Source: Isoperla grammatica (lineage: Eukaryota > Arthropoda > Insecta > Plecoptera > Perlodidae). Taken from it: a stretch of 64,000 nt of DNA. The stretch lies in NCBI GenBank assembly GCA_945910005.1, contig OX246743.1, positions 46,888,361 to 46,952,360 on the forward strand, written 5' to 3'. Shown piece after piece: positions 54,957 through 64,000 of the stretch (its first letter is position 1; each line of letters starts with the position of its first letter). Below the pieces are notes generated by a model. That model did no database searches and was not told the DNA's origin. It saw nothing but the letters and a program-made list of their open reading frames with translations. Position numbers and translations under genes: made by a program.

Positions 54957-57900
54957 CCCTGCTAGTTGTGTGGACTGTGCAGTGTAGTTCTTATGTTGGT
55001 CGCACTGTGGACGCATCGTGGGCCCGCGCGTGCTTTGAAGTCCATTACTACACACGTCACATGGCTAAGACAGGCGGGTCAAGAGGGAAGTAGCCCTGCT
55101 AGTTGTGTGGACTGTGCAGTGTAGTTCTTATGTTGGTCGCACTGTGGACGCATCGTGGGCCCGCGCGTGCTTTGAAGTCCATTACTACACCCGTCACATG
55201 GCTAAGACAGGCGGGTCAAGAGGGAAGTAGCCCTGCTAGTTGTGTGGACTGTGCAGTGTAGTTCTTATGTTGGTCGCACTGTGGACGCATCGTGGGCCCG
55301 CGCGTGCTTTGAAGTCCATTACTACACCCGTCACATGGCTAAGACAGGCGGGTCAAGAGGGAAGTAGCCCTGCTAGTTGTGTGGACTGTGCAGTGTAGTT
55401 CTTATGTTGGTCGCACTGTGGACGCATCGTGGGCCCGCGCGTGCTTTGAAGTCCATTACTACACCCGTCACATGGCTAAGACAGGCGGGTCAAGAGGGAA
55501 GTAGCCCTGCTAGTTGTGTGGACTGTGCAGTGTAGTTCTTATGTTGGTCGCACTGTGCATGGACGCATCGTGGGCCCGCGCGTGCTTTGAAGTCCATTAC
55601 TACACACGTCACATGGCTAAGACAGGCGGGTCAAGAGGGAAGTAACCCTGCTAGTTGTGTGGACTGTGCAGTGTAGTTCTTATGTTGGTCGCACTGTGGA
55701 CGCATCGTGGGCCCGCGCGTGCTTTGAAGTCCATTACTACACACGTCACATGGCTAAGACAGGCGGGTCAAGAGGGAAGTAACCCTGCTAGTTGTGTGGA
55801 CTGTGCAGTGTAGTTCTTATGTTGGTCGCACTGTGGACGCATCGTGGGCCCGCGCGTGCTTTGAAGTCCATTACTACACACGTCACATGGCTAAGACAGG
55901 CGGGTCAAGAGGGAAGTAACCCTGCTAGTTGTGTGGACTGTGCAGTGTAGTTCTTATGTTGGTCGCACTGTGGACACATAGTGGGCCCGCGCGTGCTTTG
56001 AAGTCCATTACTACACCCGTCACATGGCTAAGACAGGCGGGTCAAGAGGGAAGTAGCCCTGCTAGTTGTGTGGACTGTGCAGTGTAGTTCTTATGTTGGT
56101 CGCACTGTGGACGCATCGTGGGCCCGCGCGTGCTTTGAAGTCCATTACTACACACGTCACATGGCTAAGACAGGCGGGTCAAGAGGGAAGTAACCCTGCT
56201 AGTTGTGTGGACTGTGCAGTGTAGTTCTTATGTTGGTCGCACTGTGGACGCATCGTGGGCCCGCGCGTGCTTTGAAGTCCATTACTACACACGTCACATG
56301 GCTAAGACAGGGGGGTCAAGAGGGAAGTAACCCTGCTAGTTGTGTGGACTGTGCAGTGTACTTCTTATGTTGGTCGCACTGTGGACGCATCGTGGGCCCG
56401 CGCGTGCTTTGAAGTCCATTACTACACCCGTCACATGGCTAAGAGTTAAGACAGGGGGGTCAAGAGGGAAGTAACCCTGCTAGTTGTGTGGACTGTGCAG
56501 TGTAGTTCTTATGTTGGTCGCACTGTGGACGCATAGTGGGCCCGCGCGTGCTTTGAAGTCCATTACTACACACGTCACATGGCTAAGACAGGGGGGTCAA
56601 GAGGGAAGTAACCCTGCTAGTTGTGTGGACTGTGCAGGGTAGTTCTTATGTTGGTCGCACTGTGGACGCATCGTGGGCCCGCGCGTGCTTTGAAGTCCAT
56701 TACTACACACGTCACATGGCTAAGACAGGGGGGTCAAGAGGGAAGTAACCCTGCTAGTTGTGTGGACTGTGCAGGGTAGTTCTTATGTTGGTCGCACTGT
56801 GGACGCATAGTGGGCCCGCGCGTGCTTTGAAGTCCATTACTACACACGTCACATGGCTAAGACAGGCGGGTCAAGAGGGAAGTAACCCTGCTAGTTGTGT
56901 GGACTGTGCAGTGTAGTTGTTATGTTGGTCGCACTGTGGACGCATCGTGGGCCCGCGCGTGCTTTGAAGTCCATTACTACACCCGTCACATGGCTAAGAG
57001 TTAAGACAGGGGGGTCAAGAGGGAAGTAACCCTGCTAGTTGTGTGGACTGTGCAGTGTAGTTCTTATGTTGGTCGCACTGTGGACGCATAGTGGGCCCGC
57101 GCGTGCTTTGAAGTCCATTACTACACACGTCACATGGCTAAGACAGGGGGGTCAAGAGGGAAGTAACCCTGCTAGTTGTGTGGACTGTGCAGGGTAGTTC
57201 TTATGTTGGTCGCACTGTGGACGCATCGTGGGCCCGCGCGTGCTTTGAAGTCCATTACTACACACGTCACATGGCTAAGACAGGCGGGTCAAGAGGGAAG
57301 TAACCCTGCTAGTTGTGTGGACTGTGCAGTGTAGTTGTTATGTTGGTCGCACTGTGGACGCATCGTGGGCCCGCGCGTGCTTTGAAGTCCATTACTACAC
57401 ACGTCACATGGCTAAGACAGGGGGGTCAAGAGGGAAGTAGCCCTGCTAGTTGTGTGGACTGTGCAGTGTAGTTCTTATGTTGGTCGCACTGTGGACGCAT
57501 CGTGGGCCCGCGCGTGCTTTGAAGTCCATTACTACACACGTCACATGGCTAAGACAGGCGGGTCAAGAGGGAAGTAGCCCTGCTAGTTGTGTGTACTGTG
57601 CAGTGTAGTTCTTATGTTGGTCGCACTGTGGACGCATCGTGGGCCCGCGCGTGCTTTGAAGTCCATTACTACACACGTCACATGGCTAAGACAGGCGGGT
57701 CAAGAGGGAAGTAACCCTGCTAGTTGTGTGGACTGTGCAGTGTAGTTCTTATGTTGGTCGCACTGTGGACGCATCGTGGGCCCGCGCGTGCTTTGAAGTC
57801 CATTACTACACACGTCACATGGCTAAGACAGGCGGGTCAAGAGGGAAGTAACCCTGCTAGTTGTGTGGACTGTGCAGTGTAGTTCTTATGTTGGTCGCAC

Positions 57901-60900
57901 TGTGGACGCATAGTGGGCCCGCGCGTGCTTTGAAGTCCATTACTACACACGTCACATGGCTAAGACAGGCGGGTCAAGAGGGAAGTAACCCTGCTAGTTG
58001 TGTGGACTGTGCAGTGTAGTTCTTATGTTGGTCGCACTGTGGACGCATCGTGGGCCCGCGCGTGCTTTGAAGTCCATTACTACACACGTCACATGGCTAA
58101 GACAGGCGGGTCAAGAGGGAAGTAGCCCTGCTAGTTGTGTGGACTGTGCAGTGTAGTTCTTATGTTGGTCGCACTGTGGACGCATCGTGGGCCCGCGCGT
58201 GCTTTGAAGTCCATTACTACACCCGTCACATGGCTAAGACAGGCGGGTCAAGAGGGAAGTAGCCCTGCTAGTTGTGTGGACTGTGCAGTGTAGTTCTTAT
58301 GTTGGTCGCACTGTGGACGCATCGTGGGCCCGCGCGTGCTTTGAAGTCCATTACTACACACGTCACATGGCTAAGACAGGGGGGTCAAGAGGGAAGTAAC
58401 CCTGCTAGTTGTGTGGACTGTGCAGTGTAGTTCTTATGTTGGTCGCACTGTGGACGCATCGTGGGCCCGCGCGTGCTTTGAAGTCCATTACTACACACGT
58501 CACATGGCTAAGACAGGCCGGGTCAAGAGGGAAGTAACCCTGCTAGTTGTGTGGACTGTGCAGTGTAGTTCTTATGTTGGTCGCACTGTGGACGCATCGT
58601 GGGCCCGCGCGTGCTTTGAAGTCCATTACTACACACGTCACATGGCTAAGACAGGCGGGTCAAGAGGGAAGTAACCCTGCTAGTTGTGTGGACTGTGCAG
58701 TGTAGTTCTTATGTTGGTCGCACTGTGCATGGACGCATCGTGGGCCCGCGCGTGCTTTGAAGTCCATTACTACACACGTCACATGGCTAAGACAGGGGGG
58801 TCAAGAGGGAAGTAACCCTGCTAGTTGTGTGGACTGTGCAGTGTAGTTCTTATGTTGGTCGCACTGTGGACGCATCGTGGGCCCGCGCGTGCTTTGAAGT
58901 CCATTACTACACACGTCACATGGCTAAGACAGGGGGGTCAAGAGGGAAGTAACCCTGCTAGTTGTGTGGACTGTGCAGTGTAGTTGTTATGTTGGTCGCA
59001 CTGTGGACGCATCGTGGGCCCGCGCGTGCTTTGAAGTCCATTACTACACACGTCACATGGCTAAGAGTTAAGACAGGCGGGTCAAGAGGGAAGTAACCCT
59101 GCTAGTTGTGTGGACTGTGCAGTGTAGTTCTTATGTTGGTCGCACTGTGGACGCATCGTGGGCCCGCGCGTGCTTTGAAGTCCATTACTACACACGTCAC
59201 ATGGCTAAGACAGGCGGGTCAAGAGGGAAGTAACCCTGCTAGTTGTGTGGACTGTGCAGTGTAGCTCTTATGTTGGTCGCACTGTGGACGCATCGTGGGC
59301 CCGCGCGTGCTTTGAAGTCCATTACTACACACGTCACATGGCTAAGAGTTAAGACAGGCGGGTCAAGAGGGAAGTAACCCTGCTAGTTGTGTGGACTGTG
59401 CAGTGTAGTTGTTATGTTGGTCGCACTGTGGACGCATCGTGGGCCCGCGCGTGCTTTGAAGTCCATTACTACACACGTCACATGGCTAAGAGTTAAGACA
59501 GGCGGGTCAAGAGGGAAGTAACCCTGCTAGTTGTGTGGACTGTGCAGTGTAGTTGTTATGTTGGTCGCACTGTGGACGCATCGTGGGCCCGCGCGTGCTT
59601 TCAAGTCCATTACTACACCCGTCACATGGCTAAGACAGGCGGGTCAAGAGGGAAGTAACCCTGCTAGTTGTGTGGACTGTGCAGTGTAGTTCTTATGTTG
59701 GTCGCACTGTGGACGCATAGTGGGCCCGCGCGTGCTTTGAAGTCCATTACTACACACGTCACATGGCTAAGACAGGCCGGGTCAAGAGGGAAGTAACCCT
59801 GCTAGTTGTGTGGACTGTGCAGTGTAGTTCTTATGTTGGTCGCACTGTGCATGGACGCATCGTGGGCCCGCGCGTGCTTTGAAGTCCATTACTACACACG
59901 TCACATGGCTAAGACAGGCGGGTCAAGAGGGAAGTAGCCCTGCTAGTTGTGTGTACTGTGCAGTGTAGTTCTTATGTTGGTCGCACTGTGCATGGACGCA
60001 TCGTGGGCCCGCGCGTGCTTTGAAGTCCATTACTACACACGTCACATGGCTAAGACAGGCGGGTCAAGAGGGAAGTAACCCTGCTAGTTGTGTGGACTGT
60101 GCAGTGTAGTTCTTATGTTGGTCGCACTGTGGACGCATAGTGGGCCCGCGCGTGCTTTGAAGTCCATTACTACACACGTCACATGGCTAAGACAGGGGGG
60201 TCAAGAGGGAAGTAACCCCGCTAGTTGTGTGGACTGTGCAGTGTAGTTCTTATGTTGGTCGCACTGTGGACGCATCGTGGGCCCGCGCGTGCTTTGAAGT
60301 CCATTACTACACACGTCACATGGCTAAGACAGGCCGGGTCAAGAGGGAAGTAGCCCTGCTAGTTGTGTGGACTGTGCAGTGTAGTTCTTATGTTGGTCGC
60401 ACTGTGGACGCATAGTGGGCCCGCGCGTGCTTTGAAGTCCATTACTACACACGTCACAAGGCTAAGACAGGGGGGTCAAGAGGGAAGTAACCCTGCTAGT
60501 TGTGTGGACTGTGCAGTGTAGTTCTTATGTTGGTCGCACTGTGGACGCATCGTGGGCCCGCGCGTGCTTTGAAGTCCATTACTACACACGTCACATGGCT
60601 AAGACAGGCCGGGTCAAGAGGGAAGTAGCCCTGCTAGTTGTGTGTACTGTGCAGTGTAGTTCTTATGTTGGTCGCACTGTGCATGGACGCATCGTGGGCC
60701 CGCGCGTGCTTTGAAGTCCATTACTACACACGTCACATGGCTAAGACAGGCGGGTCAAGAGGGAAGTAGCCCTGCTAGTTGTGTGTACTGTGCAGTGTAG
60801 TTCTTATGTTGGTCGCACTGTGCATGGACGCATCGTGGGCCCGCGCGTGCTTTGAAGTCCATTACTACACACGTCACATGGCTAAGACAGGCGGGTCAAG

Positions 60901-62420
60901 AGGGAAGTAGCCCTGCTAGTTGTGTGTACTGTGCAGTGTAGTTCTTATGTTGGTCGCACTGTGGACGCATCGTGGGCCCGCGCGTGCTTTGAAGTCCATT
61001 ACTACACACGTCACAAGGCTAAGACAGGGGGGTCAAGAGGGAAGTAACCCTGCTAGTTGTGTGGACTGTGCAGTGTAGCTCTTATGTTGGTCGCACTGTG
61101 GACGCATCGTGGGCCCGCGCGTGCTTTGAAGTCCATTACTACACACGTCACATGGCTAAGACAGGCGGGTCAAGAGGGAAGTAGCCCTGCTAGTTGTGTG
61201 GACTGTACAGTGTAGTTCTTATGTTGGTCGCACTGTGGACGCATCGTGGGCCCGCGCGTGCTTTGAAGTCCATTACTACACCCGTCACATGGCTAAGACA
61301 GGCGGGTCAAGAGGGAAGTAACCCTGCTAGTTGTGTGTACTGTGCAGTGTAGTTCTTATGTTGGTCGCACTGTGGACGCATCGTGGGCCCGCGCGTGCTT
61401 TGAAGTCCATTACTACACACGTCACATGGCTAAGACAGGCGGGTCAAGAGGGAAGTAGCCCTGCTAGTTGTGTGGACTGTGCAGTGTAGTTCTTATGTTG
61501 GTCGCACTGTGGACGCATCGTGGGCCCGCGCGTGCTTTCAAGTCCATTACTACACACGTCACATGGCTAAGACAGGCGGGTCAAGAGGGAAGTAACCCTG
61601 CTAGTTGTGTGGACTGTGCAGTGTAGTTGTTATGTTGGTCGCACTGTGGACGCATCGTGGGCCCGCGCGTGCTTTGAAGTCCATTACTACACCCGTCACA
61701 TGGCTAAAACAGGGGGGTCAAGAGGGAAGTAGCCCTGCTAGTTGTGTGGACTGTGCAGTGTAGTTCTTATGTTGGTCGCACTGTGGACGCATCGTGGGCC
61801 CGCGCGTGCTTTGAAGTCCATTACTACACACGTCACATGGCTAAGACAGGGGGGTCAAGAGGGAAGTAGCCCTGCTAGTTGTGTGGACTGTGCAGTGTAG
61901 TTCTTATGTTGGTCGCACTGTGGACGCATCGTGGGCCCGCGCGTGCTTTGAAGTCCATTACTACACACGTCACATGGCTAAGACAGGCGGGTCAAGAGGG
62001 AAGTAACCCTGCTAGTTGTGTGGACTGTGCAGTGTAGTCCTTATGTTGGTCGCACTGTGGACGCATCGTGGGCCCGCGCGTGCTTTGAAGTCCATTACTA
62101 CACACGTCACATGGCTAAGACAGGCGGGTCAAGAGGGAAGTAACCCTGCTAGTTGTGTGGACTGTGCAGTGTAGTTCTTATGTTGGTCGCACTGTGGACG
62201 CATCGTGGGCCCGCGCGTGCTTTGAAGTCCATTACTACACACGTCACATGGCTAAGACAGGGGGGTCAAGAGGGAAGTAGCCCTGCTAGTTGTGTGGACT
62301 GTGCAGTGTAGTTCTTATGTTGGTCGCACTGTGGACGCATAGTGGGCCCGCGCGTGCTTTGAAGTCCATTACTACACCCGTCACATGGCTAAGAGTTAAG
62401 ACAGGGGGGTCAAGAGGGAA
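54957..62420 (+). repeat. 137-bp satellite array, 54 copies
   Basis: Units start CCCTGCTAGTTGTGTGGACT and contain TATGTTGGTCGCACTGTGGA, GGGCCCGCGCGTGCTTTGAA and CACATGGCTAAGACAGGCGG. From the first start (54957) to the last (62281) is 7324 bp, which equals 53 x 137 plus 63 bp from recurrent insertions: six of 4 bp (CATG before GACGC), five of 7 bp (AGTTAAG) and four of 1 bp (GGCCGGG). The array ends in a unit with the AGTTAAG insertion. Open frames in it (for example 58411-58674) are repeat shadows. Confidence 0.97.
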
Positions 62421-63417
62421 GAGGTTAACAAAATAGAGGCGTATGGAATGCGCAGGACGAGTCAAAGATTGAGATTTAATTATTTCAATCACAATGGATC
62501 TGTCTCGCTGAGATTGAGATCGTGGACAAAGGGGGGGGGGGGGGCGGTGGGTTTTTATCGCAGGTAATTATCGATGTTAAATGACAACAGCGCTATCGAA
62601 GTCGAGAAATCGATGTCATATCGTGATTTCGTCACTCTTTCGATATCAACACTTTATTTATATAATAAAAAAGTACTGTCAGTAAAACCACTGAAATTAA
62701 CGTTTTTTTTTAGTATTATCTTGAGATCGCTGCACTATGTTGAAAAAGTGACGAATGTTCGAATTGTGATTTCGTATAAGACACTGGATTGGATGGGTTG
62801 CGGGCACCATGGTTAGTTATCACGAGGAGGGACCCACCTCAACCGGAGTCTTTTCAAGAGCCGCGAATACAGAATGTTTTAACTTTTAATTTTTATATTT
62901 TTTACTTGAAACATTGTGTCTCAATGTTTTAGATATACACAAAAACTATTTCTAAAAAGAGAATGTACGTTTTATTTTGCATCGACATCGATTTTAATTG
63001 ACTCGTTGACGTATTCGATGGACAACTGCGATAATTTGTGTAACTCGTAAAAGAAATTGAAACTTCAGTGGAAAATAAAATCGTTTATAATGTGCGTTAT
63101 TATGTGGAATGCAGTCTTTGTGAGTATTAGTACGCATTAGCATTAGCGTGCGACCACGCAGAGCTTAATATAGACAATGACTCTGTCACTACTTTAGTTG
63201 GCAGCTCGAACCATACCTAGTGCAAACACACTTATTGCTGTTTACTGCATTAAATGCGTTACTTCACGGCTAATTTATAATAATTTACCGAGCTAATTTA
63301 ATTTACCGGCCCTTAAAATTACGTTCTTCATCAGCAAGAATAGCAGACGGGTGCACCAAAAACCTAGAGTAAAATTGGCAACAATCGAATTACAATGAAC
63401 AATAGACAATTTTCAAT

Positions 63418-63540
63418 ATTGATCTAGGACCCAAAAGTATAGAGTTAATGAGTTTCTAGGTTTTCATTGTTGTGCATTGTTTTGATTAAAGATTTAGAGG
63501 AACGTGATTAACTGTATCTAAGAGGCCTACATAAATTTCG
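63418..63540 (+). mobile_element. Relative of the 29606-29789 MITE
   Basis: ATTGATCTAGGACCC at the left, TTTTCATTGTTGTGCATTGT in the middle and GTATCTAAGAG on the right match the same order of blocks in 29606-29789, with a shorter interior. Confidence 0.55.
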
Positions 63541-63561
63541 AAAATGTTCTATTGGCAGCTA

Positions 63562-63609
63562 ACTCATCCTCATAATAGCTTATATTCTTGCCACCAGAAT
63601 GCATCTAGT
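63562..63609 (+). repeat. Dispersed repeat with CCACCAGAATGCATCTAGT, copy 3
   Basis: AACTCATCCTCATAATAGC then TATTCTTGCCACCAGAATGC; aligns with 37396-37443 and, inverted, 26870-26916. Confidence 0.7.
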
Positions 63610-64000
63610 ATTTCGAGTGGCATTACAACTAATAATAGCTCGTATCTGCATTTCGCGATTCACAGAAACCGCATCGAAATAATGCATAAAGCGAAGGTAC
63701 AAAATGGCGGCCGCCTAATTAAGCCGTGTGTATATTCTGGGCCGGCCATATTTCACTGCGTGTCACCAATTAGTCTGAGGACTGGGCGACGAAACCTCAG
63801 GCAGGTATTAAGATCGCCTACCACGGTGTGTTGAACGTTATTTATGTGATGTGGGTACTCGTGTGACGGCTGAGTAGTTACCTGCAATGCTATCATAATT
63901 ATACAGCCTCGTAGAGTGTCATCTTACAAAGCCCTTTGATGCATCATGTTTTTGCTTCAAAGCTCTAAGCAAAGATAAATGGCAGCATATTTTTTTTTTA

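Larger units (their letters stand above)
62421..64000. other. Unique flank after the satellite
   Basis: No gene recognised. It contains a G run (about 62530-62543), a CACGAGGAGGGACCCACCTC block (about 62821), a MITE relative (63418-63540) and a dispersed repeat (63562-63609). Confidence 0.55.

Noticed and set aside
54881..62492. Repeated frames with WTVQCSSYVGRTVDASWARA
   Set aside because: They are shadows of the 137-bp satellite. The unit length is not a multiple of three, so frames drift and stop in every second or third unit.

Overview
The window is animal (metazoan) genomic DNA: spliced genes with canonical GT/AG introns, AT-rich background, LINE, MITE and foldback transposons, minisatellites and a long satellite array. 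The one host gene I can support is a SoxE (Sox8/9/10-class) transcription factor on the minus strand. Its six coding exons can be joined in frame with consensus splice sites from 46982 down to 22199, giving a 470-residue protein. The organism is probably a marine lophotrochozoan, perhaps a mollusc. That is inference from the invertebrate-type SoxE, the repeat content and short GATTGATTGATT...TTAACG-type dispersed repeats. No species can be named.

Layout. 1-1541: host flank with a short tandem repeat and a tRNA-like fragment. 1551-13682: one 12.1 kb foldback-type transposon flanked by a perfect 9-bp target duplication (TTCTAATGA). Its long terminal inverted repeats are tandem arrays of about 146-bp units. 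Its interior holds duplicated segments, inverted tRNA-like sequences, and a decayed CR1/Jockey-type LINE (about 6892-10848). That LINE is itself split by a 404-bp MITE with a TAAGA duplication. 13692-22198: intergenic DNA and the SoxE 3' side, with a TTAA-flanked hairpin MITE. 22199-46982: SoxE. Introns 1 (9.0 kb) and 2 (11.7 kb) carry many inverted-repeat elements and a 771-bp octamer array. 46983-53440: SoxE upstream region, with a second, more complete copy of the MITE. 53445-54538: seven 155-bp tandem units. 54957-62420: 54 copies of a 137-bp satellite. 62421-64000: unique DNA with a few dispersed repeats.

The most unusual signals are in SoxE. (1) The 3' splice site of the second HMG-box exon has been amplified into 28 tandem 32-bp units, 27 of them intronic. 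Each carries a T-rich tract, an AG/G acceptor and the first bases of the exon, and a branch-like CTAAG lies 24 nt before the next AG. Use of any upstream copy would end the HMG box after 12 residues. (2) A 20-bp-stem hairpin starts at intron position +5 next to the exon 4 donor and contains the stop codon that a retained intron would use. These are sequence observations; any regulatory role is inference.
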